This document shows, piece by piece, positions 7,081-14,487 of a stretch of 64,000 nucleotides of DNA. The translations under genes were made by a program, and so were the position numbers. The notes under the pieces were generated by a model. That model worked only from the letters and a program-made list of their open reading frames with translations, was not told the DNA's origin and did not search any database. This DNA comes from Faeciplasma sp900553675 (GTDB lineage Bacteria > Bacillota > Clostridia > Oscillospirales > Ruminococcaceae), in NCBI GenBank assembly GCA_958428235.1, contig CAUAFG010000002.1, positions 62,001 to 126,000 of the forward strand, given 5' to 3'. Each line of letters begins with the position of its first letter. Positions within the stretch are counted from its first letter, which is position 1.

Positions 7081-8655
7081 ATGGCAGATATAGACGTTAA
7101 TAAACTGATTCAGGATAATCTCGCGGCGTTTTACGGATACGCTTACGAGCGGCTTTACGATAAGGACAAGGCAACCGATCTTGCCCATGAAATCGTTGTT
7201 GAAATTCTTGCTTCGGCGAAGAATCTCAGAGACGACAAGGCTTTCTGGGCGTTTGCGTGGAAAATTGCCGAGAATACTTTTCGCAAATTTATCCGCCGTG
7301 AGGACTTAAAGCGCAGGTGCGAGCTTGATTTGGAGAAAGCCTCCTATGAAACGATTTGCTCACCGGAACATGAATATATCTTTCATGAGGACGAAAAGGA
7401 TTCTACATATCTTCTCCGGCGGGAGCTTTCTTTGCTCGCCAAAGCTCACAGAGACATTCTGATAGCATATTATGTCGATAATAAAAGCTGCTCACAGATT
7501 TCACAGGAACAAAACATCAGCGTAGAGATGGTTAAGTACCATCTGTTCAAAATACGCAAAACTTTGAAAGAAGGTATCGGTATGACAAGAGAATTGGGCG
7601 AAAAGAGCTATAATCCCGGCGTTTTCAGAATTAATTTCTGGGGCGATTTTAACAGATATAATCACTTATGCGACCGCTTGCTTCCCGGCAATATCCTGCT
7701 TTCGGCATATAAAAAGCCGATGAGCGCAGAGGAGCTTTCGCTGGAGCTGGGAGTTGCAATGCCGTATCTTGAGGATGAAATAGCAATCCTTGTGGCTGCG
7801 GGAGTGCTTAAAGAGGTCGGCAAAAAGTATCAGACAAACCTTGTAATCCTGACGGACGAATATGATAAGAGCTTTGAAAAAGAAGCTGTTCCCATCTGTG
7901 AGGAGGTTTCGGCTGAGATATATAATATCGTCCTCAATGCTCTTCCACAGGTAAGAGAGCTTGATTTTAGGGGCAACGACTATGACGACAACAGACTGAT
8001 GTTTGCTTTGCTGAATATAGCTTTAGTGAACGGCGTTTTTAGAGCTAACTACCTTTCTCCTTCTTACGATGAAGAACCATACCTTCCGCTTGGATGTCAT
8101 GGTTGGATATGGGGACATGATAATGATTTCAAGAACATGCATTTCACAGGAGTTGCAATGTTAGTTCCAAACAGCTCGAATACGGTGTGGTTTTCATCCG
8201 AGAATTACAAAGCAATACAGTTGTGTCAGTTTTATGACTTTTCATACCAGTCTAAAAAAGCAGAGGCTGTATGGGATGCGATTCTTGAAAAAGAAGCAGA
8301 CAAGAATAATCAAACCCTGCCGTGGTTGATTGAAAACAGGTTTATTTTTAGTGAAAACGGCAGACTATCCGCAAACTTTCCGGTATTCACTGAAAGTGTT
8401 TACAGCAGTCTACTTGACATTTTAGAGCCAGCGACAGTCAAAAACGCAAACTATGTGATAGATATCTCAGACAGAGCGGCAAAAATCCTCGAGAAAACAG
8501 CTCCTGCCGCCGTAAAGGATCAGTGCGAAACGATTGCAAAGATTACTCATCGGTTAGATGCCGCGGCACTTATCCTTGAAAAGCTGATTGCCGACGGCAA
8601 GCTGTATCTGCCTAAGGAGAAAACCCCGCTTTGTATGTGGGGCGTTAGAAAGTGA
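7081..8655 (+). CDS. Sigma-70 family (ECF-like) sigma factor with long C-terminal extension
   Basis: A 524-residue protein. Residues about 8-75 match sigma region 2 (YAYERLYDKDKATDLAHEIV, then AFAWKIAENTFRKFIRRED) and about 120-165 match region 4, with a helix-turn-helix (CSQISQEQNISVEMVKYHLF). Normal ECF factors end near residue 180; here some 350 further residues follow. They begin with a small winged-helix-like part (KPMSAEELSLELGVAMPYLEDEIAIL split across about 215-245) and continue into an unrecognised domain. Similar fused sigma factors occur in gut Clostridia. The tail may sense a signal in place of an anti-sigma factor (inference). No anti-sigma gene is adjacent. Confidence 0.75.
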   Translation: MADIDVNKLIQDNLAAFYGYAYERLYDKDKATDLAHEIVVEILASAKNLRDDKAFWAFAWKIAENTFRKFIRREDLKRRCELDLEKASYETICSPEHEYIFHEDEKDSTYLLRRELSLLAKAHRDILIAYYVDNKSCSQISQEQNISVEMVKYHLFKIRKTLKEGIGMTRELGEKSYNPGVFRINFWGDFNRYNHLCDRLLPGNILLSAYKKPMSAEELSLELGVAMPYLEDEIAILVAAGVLKEVGKKYQTNLVILTDEYDKSFEKEAVPICEEVSAEIYNIVLNALPQVRELDFRGNDYDDNRLMFALLNIALVNGVFRANYLSPSYDEEPYLPLGCHGWIWGHDNDFKNMHFTGVAMLVPNSSNTVWFSSENYKAIQLCQFYDFSYQSKKAEAVWDAILEKEADKNNQTLPWLIENRFIFSENGRLSANFPVFTESVYSSLLDILEPATVKNANYVIDISDRAAKILEKTAPAAVKDQCETIAKITHRLDAAALILEKLIADGKLYLPKEKTPLCMWGVRK

Positions 8656-8721
8656 TTCATAAGTGCGTCACGATGGCGGCGCAGTAATCGCGCAGAATTT
8701 TCCGTAACGTAATATAATAGG

Positions 8722-8774
8722 CAAGCTCCGCATATGAGCCAAACGGTTTTATATGCGGAGCTTGATTTATTTTG
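8722..8774 (+). terminator. Strong hairpin terminator after the sigma-factor gene
   Basis: A perfect 14-bp stem, CAAGCTCCGCATAT (8722-8735) with ATATGCGGAGCTTG (8751-8764), is followed by ATTTATTTTG. Its right arm overlaps the -35 box of the next promoter. Confidence 0.8.
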
Positions 8775-8790
8775 TGCGGTGCTGTATAAT
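8762..8790 (+). promoter_or_regulatory. SigA-type promoter of rarA
   Basis: TTGATT (8762-8767), a 17-base spacer and TATAAT (8785-8790), about 30 bases before the rarA start. The first three -35 bases belong to the preceding terminator stem. Confidence 0.7.
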
Positions 8791-8819
8791 AGAATCATCA
8801 AATTTAAGGACGTGATAAT

Positions 8820-10085
8820 TTGCCATCACCGTTAGCGGACAGAATAAGACCAAAAACCTTAGACGATGTAGTAGGGCAGAGCCATCTTTTAGGCAAGGAT
8901 AAACCGCTCAGAAGAATAATCGACAGCGGAAGAATCCCCAATATGATATTTTACGGCTCAAGCGGCATAGGCAAAACAACGGTTGCAAGAATCATTGCCG
9001 ACAATACCAACATGAAGATGTATAAGCTGAACGGCACCTCAGCGTCGGTTCAGGACATCAAGGATATAATAGCGCAGACAGACACTCTTTTCGGCTACAA
9101 CGGCATCCTTTTGTATCTGGACGAGATACAGTATCTCAACAAAAAACAGCAGCAATCGCTTTTGGAATACATAGAAAACGGCAAAATAACCCTCATATCC
9201 TCGACTACCGAAAATCCGTATTTTTATGTCTATAACGCGATAATCAGCCGCTCCACCGTTTTCGAGTTTCTGCCCGTCTCGGCGGACGAGATATGTCCTG
9301 CGGTAAAAAGAGCGTTTCAGATATGCGCTGATGAGCTTGGCAAAAAGCTACGGCTTGAAAGCGGGGTAATAGAGCATATAGCAAGAGGCTGTGGGGGAGA
9401 CGTCAGAAAGTCTATAAACACGGTTGAGCTTTGTGTGCTTTCCGCCGACAGTGCCGACGGCAATCTGAATGTCAAGCTTGAAAACGTCAAGCTTCTGACT
9501 CAGCGAAGCAATATGCGCTATGACCGTGACTCCGACGAGCATTATAACATATTGTCAGCTCTTCAGAAATCCATAAGAGGGTCGGATGAAAACGCAGCTC
9601 TTCATTATGCCGCAAGGCTTATAGAAGCAGGGGATATAATATCACTCTCGCGCAGACTTCTTGTTATAGCAGCAGAGGATATAGGGCTTGCTTACCCCAA
9701 TGCCATAACCATAGTAAAATCCTGCGTGGACAGCGCCATGCAGTTAGGGCTTCCCGAGGCAAGGCTGCCGCTTGCACAGGCGGTAATACTACTTGCGACC
9801 GCACCGAAGTCAAACAGCGCAATAACAGCTATAGATTCCGCTCTTGACGACGTAAGAAATGTAGATTACGGCAATATCCCTTCAAGCTTGCAGGACGGTC
9901 ATTATGCAGGAGCGCAGAAGCTCGGCAAAGCTCAGGGATATAAATATCCTCATGTTTACCCCGATTCATGGGTCGAGCAGCAGTATCTCCCCGATAATAT
10001 TAAGGACAGGGTATACTACAACTATGGCTCAAACAAAGCCGAACAAACCGCAAAAGAATACTGGTCAAGAATAAAGAAAAAGTAA
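8820..10085 (+). CDS. rarA: Replication-associated recombination protein A (RarA/MgsA)
   Basis: An AAA+ ATPase of the clamp-loader class that acts at stalled replication forks. The 421-residue protein begins MPSPLADRIRPKTLDDVVGQ, with Walker A GSSGIGKTT (about residue 47), Walker B LLYLDEIQ, sensor 1 STTENP and a C-terminal tetramerisation region (EDIGLAYPNA). The start is TTG at 8820, preceded by AAGGACGTG; no ATG nearby preserves the conserved N-terminus. It has its own promoter and terminator, so it is probably monocistronic. Confidence 0.93.
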   Translation: MPSPLADRIRPKTLDDVVGQSHLLGKDKPLRRIIDSGRIPNMIFYGSSGIGKTTVARIIADNTNMKMYKLNGTSASVQDIKDIIAQTDTLFGYNGILLYLDEIQYLNKKQQQSLLEYIENGKITLISSTTENPYFYVYNAIISRSTVFEFLPVSADEICPAVKRAFQICADELGKKLRLESGVIEHIARGCGGDVRKSINTVELCVLSADSADGNLNVKLENVKLLTQRSNMRYDRDSDEHYNILSALQKSIRGSDENAALHYAARLIEAGDIISLSRRLLVIAAEDIGLAYPNAITIVKSCVDSAMQLGLPEARLPLAQAVILLATAPKSNSAITAIDSALDDVRNVDYGNIPSSLQDGHYAGAQKLGKAQGYKYPHVYPDSWVEQQYLPDNIKDRVYYNYGSNKAEQTAKEYWSRIKKK

Positions 10086-10132
10086 CTGCACCGATTTAAA
10101 CGAATATCAATGGAAGCATATTTCAAAGTGTG

Positions 10133-10166
10133 AAAGTCCCCATCAAGCGATTGTCGAGGACTTTTT
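10133..10166 (+). terminator. Terminator between rarA and the convergent S1 gene
   Basis: AAAGTCC (10133-10139) pairs with GGACTTT (10158-10164), followed by T residues. It sits in the short gap between two converging genes. Confidence 0.55.
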
Positions 10167-10168
10167 AC

Positions 10169-11080
10169 TCAGAACACGGTTTCGATTACCTTGTGACAGC
10201 TCTCCGGCGAATACCGCCATCTGCTTATAACGCCCTCGGTGATGAAATAGGTGTTTTTCATCTTCATGGAGGAGTCGCAGCAGTCAACAATAATCAGCTT
10301 TATCTTCATTTTTTCGGGGTTTATAGATTTTATGTATACGCTTGCAGTCTGACCGGTTCTGACGTTTCCGTTAGGCTCTGCAAGACCGGCAAGGTTTGGG
10401 GTAAGCTCAACGAATACGCCGTAGCTTTCAACGCTTCTGACGATTCCGCGAACCGTCTCGCCGGAGGAAAACATGGCGGCGTTTTCCTCCCATGTGCCCA
10501 AAAGTTCCTTGTGGCTTATATAGAATTTCTCTCCGTCGAAGCCCTTGTAAACCACCTTTATTCTGTCGCCGACTGAAAATCTGTCGAACGGCGAGGCTAT
10601 TCTGGAAATTGATATCTCGTCAATGGGAATCATGGAGGGAATCCCCGCTCCGATATCCACAAAGCAGCCGAACTGCTCAATGTGAGTTACAGTCGCGTCG
10701 ATGACCTCTCCGCTTTTTAGCTTGGAGAGGTATCCGTCTATACAACGTTCCTGAACCAATCTTCTTGAAACAATCGCAGTCTTTTCGCCGTTTATATATT
10801 CAAAACCGATAATGCTGAAGCATACCGGCTTTCCAACCCGCGAGATTACTGCAATGTCCTTGGTTTTGCCCTCCTTTATCCCCAGACAAACCTCTTCACG
10901 CGGCATTATGGCTTTTATGCAGGGGAGATTTACAATAAGGTCGTGGTCTGAAGTACACATATCCGCCTTTGCCTCTAAAATCGCTCCGCTGTTCATGGCA
11001 CTTGTAAGACTTAGCGTATCGGATAAAGCAGTTATATTTTCGGTTCTGTTTATAATATAGCCCTCCGGTGGGTAAATCAT
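10169..11080 (-). CDS. S1 RNA-binding domain protein (RpsA-like)
   Basis: A 303-residue cytosolic protein with two clear S1 (OB-fold) repeats: about residues 121-187 (GEVIDATVTHIEQFGCFVDI) and about 203-265 (GETVRGIVRSVESYGVFVEL). The first 115 residues form a degenerate N-terminal S1-like part. Proteins of this size and layout in Clostridia are usually called 30S ribosomal protein S1 homologues and probably bind mRNA or rRNA; they are shorter than the six-repeat S1 of Gram-negatives. The start ATG (11078-11080) lies about 13 bases after GAAAGGA, a slightly long spacing. Confidence 0.8.
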   Translation of the reverse strand: MIYPPEGYIINRTENITALSDTLSLTSAMNSGAILEAKADMCTSDHDLIVNLPCIKAIMPREEVCLGIKEGKTKDIAVISRVGKPVCFSIIGFEYINGEKTAIVSRRLVQERCIDGYLSKLKSGEVIDATVTHIEQFGCFVDIGAGIPSMIPIDEISISRIASPFDRFSVGDRIKVVYKGFDGEKFYISHKELLGTWEENAAMFSSGETVRGIVRSVESYGVFVELTPNLAGLAEPNGNVRTGQTASVYIKSINPEKMKIKLIIVDCCDSSMKMKNTYFITEGVISRWRYSPESCHKVIETVF

Positions 11081-11337
11081 ATCAATACACCGTTCCTTTC
11101 AAAATCATATGTAACTGCTTAATACTATGAAAAAAGCCGGGTTCTTATACTTATTTCAGGCTAAAAGTGTTACAAGAATAAAGTACAAAGCCTATCGCAT
11201 AGTAGATTGTAATTCTTACACCAGACGAAAATACATCATAACACGCCTGAAAGTCGGCAAATGACCGTGGGACTTCTGCGGGTTTTCCGCCGATGAATCG
11301 TGTGTATAATTTCTTGAAAATTTTTTGCGCAAAACAC

Positions 11338-11366
11338 TTGATTTTTTCTTTCAATTGTGATATTAT
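11338..11366 (+). promoter_or_regulatory. Promoter of tRNA-Ala
   Basis: TTGATT (11338-11343), a 17-base spacer and TATTAT (11361-11366). Initiation would fall only a few bases before the mature tRNA end at 11376. Nothing else with a clear signal lies in 11081-11337. Confidence 0.6.
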
Positions 11367-11375
11367 ATCAGCCAT

Positions 11376-11451
11376 GGGGTATTAGCGCAGTTGGAAGCGC
11401 GCCACACTGGCAGTGTGGAGGTCACGGGTTCGAATCCCGTATGCTCCACCA
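11376..11451 (+). tRNA. tRNA-Ala (GGC)
   Basis: A full cloverleaf of 76 bases: acceptor GGGGTAT/ATGCTCC, D stem GCGC/GCGC, anticodon stem CCACA/TGTGG with loop CTGGCAG (anticodon GGC), and T stem ACGGG/CCCGT. The G3-U70 wobble pair, the identity element for alanine, is present. CCA is encoded. Confidence 0.95.
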
Positions 11452-11460
11452 AAAAGAAAA

Positions 11461-11487
11461 GCCGCCGACAAGGCGGTTTTTCTTTTT
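11461..11487 (+). terminator. Terminator after tRNA-Ala
   Basis: CCGCC (11462-11466) pairs with GGCGG (11472-11476), flanked by A-rich and T-rich arms (AAAAAGAAAAG / TTTTTCTTTTT) that extend the stem and give the T tract. Confidence 0.8.
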
Positions 11488-11690
11488 GTACTTTTCTCTT
11501 TTATCTCTTCTCTCTTCTCTTTTATCTGCTGTGCTTTGGCGGCTTTTCCAGATAAGAGAGAAGAGAGAAAAGTGAAAAGTGTCGGTATCGGCTTCGCCGA
11601 TGTATATTTTCTCGGCTTCGCCTACTTTCTCTGTGCTTGCGCGACCTATTTTTTCATTAATATTCTCAATTCTTAATTTTTTCTTAACTG
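11488..11690. repeat. Low-complexity inverted-repeat element next to tRNA-Ala
   Basis: A pyrimidine-rich arm of CTTTT/TCTCTTC units (11490-11528) is mirrored by a purine-rich arm (11549-11580, GATAAGAGAGAAGAG and so on), giving an imperfect stem of about 30 bp. It is followed by two copies of TCGGCTTCGCC-type mini-hairpins (about 11588-11600 and 11614-11624) and an AT-rich end (TTCTCAATTCTTAATTTTTT). There is no coding potential. The composition recalls dispersed intergenic repeats of gut Clostridia, possibly MITE-like; this is from memory. Confidence 0.5.
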
Positions 11691-11691
11691 A

Positions 11692-11720
11692 TTGCTTATT
11701 CCTTTCCACTATGTTATAAT
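11692..11720 (+). promoter_or_regulatory. Promoter of vanRS
   Basis: TTGCTT (11692-11697), a 17-base spacer and TATAAT (11715-11720), 38 bases before the vanR start. No copy of the VanR-box motif seen at 13547 is found here, so the regulatory pair may be expressed constitutively. Confidence 0.7.
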
Positions 11721-11757
11721 AATACCAACACAGCACTTCAAGCAAAGGCGGGAAAAT

Positions 11758-12465
11758 ATGAACGAACACATTTTGATAGTAGATGACGAAAAGGAAATAG
11801 CAGATTTAATAGAGCTGTATCTTACAAACGACGGTTACATTGTACATAAGTTTTACAACGGTTTGGATGCTCTTAACTTCATTGAAACCGCAAAGCTTGA
11901 TTTGGCTATTCTTGATGTTATGCTTCCGGATATCGACGGCTTTCACATCTGCCAGAAAATCAGGGAAAAATATTTTTACCCGATAATAATGCTGACCGCA
12001 AAGGTCGAGGATTCCGACAAAATTATGGGTCTTACCATCGGTGCGGACGATTATATTACTAAGCCCTTTAACCCCTTGGAAGTCGTGGCGCGGGTAAAAA
12101 CCCAGCTCAGGCGGTATGTCAGATACAACAACGCTTCCGGTATGGAAATCAAACCGGAGCAGATAACCGAGTATGATATTAAGGGTCTGACCATCAATAA
12201 GGATACGCACAAGTGCTGTTTGTACGGCAAAGAGGTCACATTAACGCCGATTGAGTTTTCGATTCTTTGGTATCTGTGCGAGAACAGGGGAAAGGTAATA
12301 TCCTCGGAGGAGCTTTTTGAAAGCGTCTGGGGAGAGAAGTTTCTCTCAAACAACAATACCGTAATGGCACATATCGGGCGGCTCCGCGAAAAGCTGAACG
12401 AGCCTGCAAGAAATCCGAAGTTTATAAAAACAGTTTGGGGAGTGGGATATACAATTGAAAAGTAG
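11758..12465 (+). CDS. vanR: VanR-type response regulator (OmpR/PhoB family)
   Basis: A 235-residue transcription factor with an N-terminal receiver domain (acidic pocket D9-D10, phospho-acceptor D53 in LAILDVMLPDID, and the LTAK lysine near 82) and a C-terminal winged-helix DNA-binding domain ending KFIKTVWGVGYTIEK. It should be phosphorylated by VanS when glycopeptides are present and activate the cell-wall genes downstream. The start at 11758 follows AGGCGGG; the frame extends upstream, but residues before this Met are not family-like. It overlaps vanS by 11 bases. The assignment as VanR rests on the gene order as much as on the family. Confidence 0.88.
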   Translation: MNEHILIVDDEKEIADLIELYLTNDGYIVHKFYNGLDALNFIETAKLDLAILDVMLPDIDGFHICQKIREKYFYPIIMLTAKVEDSDKIMGLTIGADDYITKPFNPLEVVARVKTQLRRYVRYNNASGMEIKPEQITEYDIKGLTINKDTHKCCLYGKEVTLTPIEFSILWYLCENRGKVISSEELFESVWGEKFLSNNNTVMAHIGRLREKLNEPARNPKFIKTVWGVGYTIEK

Positions 12466-13552
12466 AAAGTCAAAACGCAGTTATTCCGCGCTTACAAGCA
12501 GACTGCTCTTACGATTTGTCATCAGTGAGCTTTTATTGGTGCTTTTTCTTGTCGGCGGGTTCTTTATCGGCTATTTTGTCTGCTCCTTGTTTACTTGGCA
12601 GCCCGGCGACACGCTGTATCTTTTTCTCAAACTGTTAGAAAGCCTTTCACCGTTCATAATAGTTGTCGGATTTTTTGTGGGTACGCTTGCAATACTATAT
12701 TTCACGATAAGCAGACCGCTTGGATATTTGGATGACGTTGTAGAAGCGGCAAAAAGCCTTACAGAACGTTCTGGTGAGCCTATTGAGCTTTCACCCGAGC
12801 TTGCCAACGTTCAGAACGAGCTGAATCTTGCGCTGGAGCAGTCGCGCATGAATGCAAAGCTTGCCGATGACGCTATCCAGCGGAAAAATGATTTGATAAT
12901 GTATCTTGCCCACGACCTTAAAACTCCGCTGACGTCGGTAATAGGCTATCTTACCCTGCTACGCGATGAAAAGGAGATATCGCCGGAACTGCGTGAAAAG
13001 TACCTTTCGATATCCTTAGAAAAAGCTGAACGGCTTGAAGACCTTATCAACGAATTTTTTGAAATAGCAAGGTTCAATCTTTCAAATATCACTTTGGAGT
13101 ATTCAAAGGTAAGCTTAACGCGCCTGCTTGAACAGCTGACGTTTGAGTTTAAACCGATGTTCGCCGATAAGAATCTTACCTGCAGTCTCGAAATCGCGCC
13201 CGATACAATGATTCGGTGCGATGTTGACAAAATGCAGAGAGTTTTTGACAATCTACTAAGAAACGCCGTAAATTACAGCTTTGAAAACAGCGTTATCAGC
13301 ATTGCCGTAAAGCGAAGCGGCGATGTTTTGAGCATTAAATTCACAAACAGCGGCAACACAATCCCGAAAGAAAAGCTCGACAGAATTTTTGAGCAGTTTT
13401 ACCGCCTCGACTCGTCGCGCAGTACACGCAGCGGCGGCGCAGGGTTAGGACTTGCAATCGCCAAGCAGATCGTCGAGCTGCACCACGGCTCAATCTCAGC
13501 AAAAAGCGAAAACGAAATTGTTGAATTTGAGGTTATAATTCCTGCGTCGTAG
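12455..13552 (+). CDS. vanS: VanS-type sensor histidine kinase
   Basis: A 365-residue membrane kinase starting with TTG at 12455 (SD GGGAGTGGG), overlapping vanR. Two transmembrane helices (about 17-45 and 65-85) enclose a short outside loop of roughly 20 residues, as in glycopeptide sensors. The H-box is LAHDLKTPLT with His153; the N box (NLLRNAVNYS), F box and G box (GGAGLGLAIAKQIV) of the ATPase domain follow. It would phosphorylate and dephosphorylate VanR. Its stop codon lies inside the first VanR-box repeat, so the operator for the next transcript begins within this gene. Confidence 0.88.
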   Translation: MKSRKSKRSYSALTSRLLLRFVISELLLVLFLVGGFFIGYFVCSLFTWQPGDTLYLFLKLLESLSPFIIVVGFFVGTLAILYFTISRPLGYLDDVVEAAKSLTERSGEPIELSPELANVQNELNLALEQSRMNAKLADDAIQRKNDLIMYLAHDLKTPLTSVIGYLTLLRDEKEISPELREKYLSISLEKAERLEDLINEFFEIARFNLSNITLEYSKVSLTRLLEQLTFEFKPMFADKNLTCSLEIAPDTMIRCDVDKMQRVFDNLLRNAVNYSFENSVISIAVKRSGDVLSIKFTNSGNTIPKEKLDRIFEQFYRLDSSRSTRSGGAGLGLAIAKQIVELHHGSISAKSENEIVEFEVIIPAS

Positions 13553-13599
13553 GAAAATCGTAAGAATTGCTTTATAAAAATATAAGAAATCCGTTATAT
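13547..13599 (+). promoter_or_regulatory. Tandem VanR-box repeats and -10 for vanW-G-XY-T
   Basis: Two direct repeats 11 bases apart, TCGTAGGAAAA (13547-13557) and TCGTAAGAATT (13558-13568), precede the structural genes. The 11-base period is that of PhoB/OmpR-family boxes. The first copy fits the VanR consensus I recall from vanA promoters (TCGTANGAAA followed by A/T). A TTATAT at 13594-13599 is the best -10. The arrangement supports activation of the structural genes by phosphorylated VanR. Confidence 0.65.
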
Positions 13600-13619
13600 C
13601 AAGCGCAAACCTGTCGCCT

Positions 13620-13652
13620 CTTAGTCTGATAGAATTTAAGTATCAGACTAAG
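13620..13652 (+). promoter_or_regulatory. 12-bp perfect hairpin next to the vanW ribosome site
   Basis: CTTAGTCTGATA (13620-13631) pairs perfectly with TATCAGACTAAG (13641-13652), loop GAATTTAAG. The last bases of the right arm form the start of the ribosome site AAGGGGTG (13650-13657) for vanW, so the hairpin could affect translation or mRNA stability. Without a T tract at the stem it is not a simple terminator. Confidence 0.55.
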
Positions 13653-13664
13653 GGGTGATTTTTT

Positions 13665-14486
13665 ATGTCAAGAAAAAGATTAACGCAGATATTTCCGTTT
13701 TTGCTTCCTCTGCGGCGATGGCAGCGAAAAAAGCTGTTCTACATCAAAATGAGGTTCGACGGAAACCGCTATGCCAAGGAAATCAGAAAGGATATTCTTC
13801 CGCAAGAGGTGTTCGGAACGTCTTCGCTGATGCTTAACCAAAACAGCGGCTTTGATATGAAATATCAGCAAAATAAGGTGTTCAATCTTAAGCTTGCTGC
13901 AAAGACTTTGAATCAGGTTGTAATCAAGCCGGGCGAGACATTTTCATTCTGGCAGCTGGCAAGGTATGCCGACAAACGCGAGCGTTACAAGGACGGTCTA
14001 AACCTGATTGACGGTAAAATCGTGGGGTCATACGGCGGCGGACTGTGTCAGATAAGTAATATGCTGTTCTGGATGTTTTTGCACACTCCGCTTGAAATTG
14101 TCGAGCGGCACGGACATGCTGTGGAGTCATTTCCGTCTACAACCGAAAGCAATCCCTGCGGAACCGACGCTACAATCAACGAGGGTTGGCTGGATTTAAA
14201 GGTCAGAAACAATACAAACGCAAGCTATCAGATAGTTATACGCTTTGATGAAGAATTTATGTACGGCTGGATATATTCTGATAAAAAGCAAGAGTATGAG
14301 TACAGAATCTATAACAGCGATGTTAAGTATCAAAGAAAGAAAGGAAAAATATATCAAACCTCAGTCGTAAATTGCCTTAGAACGCGTATAGCGACAGACG
14401 CAACAGAGCAGCTTGAATTGTACACAAATGTCTGTGAGATAGGCTATGAGCTGCCAAAGAACATTAATATCGAGGAGATAGATTAG
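13665..14486 (+). CDS. vanW: VanW family protein
   Basis: A 273-residue accessory protein of glycopeptide-resistance clusters of the VanB and VanG types; its biochemical role is unknown. The family core is clear: KPGETFSFW, then GKIVGSYGGGLCQISN, WMFLHTPLEIVERHGHA and ESNPCGTDATI. The N-terminus is basic (SRKRLTQIF, RRWQRKK) with no evident signal peptide. It starts at 13665 after AAGGGGTG, 13 bases past the hairpin, and ends two bases before the ligase gene, so the two are co-translated. Confidence 0.9.
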   Translation: MSRKRLTQIFPFLLPLRRWQRKKLFYIKMRFDGNRYAKEIRKDILPQEVFGTSSLMLNQNSGFDMKYQQNKVFNLKLAAKTLNQVVIKPGETFSFWQLARYADKRERYKDGLNLIDGKIVGSYGGGLCQISNMLFWMFLHTPLEIVERHGHAVESFPSTTESNPCGTDATINEGWLDLKVRNNTNASYQIVIRFDEEFMYGWIYSDKKQEYEYRIYNSDVKYQRKKGKIYQTSVVNCLRTRIATDATEQLELYTNVCEIGYELPKNINIEEID

Positions 14487-14487
14487 G

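Noticed and set aside
10130..10576. A 148-codon plus-strand ORF opposite the S1-domain gene
   Set aside because: It is antisense to a clear S1-domain protein and overlaps the convergent terminator; its sequence has no domain pattern.
11151..11375. A 74-codon minus-strand ORF next to tRNA-Ala
   Set aside because: It overlaps the tRNA promoter, has no ribosome site (its upstream is antisense tRNA) and resembles no protein family.
11692..11757. VanR box at the vanRS promoter
   Set aside because: No TCGTANGAA-type sequence is present on either strand here.
13547..13570. The direct repeats as a coding remnant or chance repeat
   Set aside because: The exact 11-base period, the position upstream of vanW and the fit to a VanR-type box make a regulatory site more likely.
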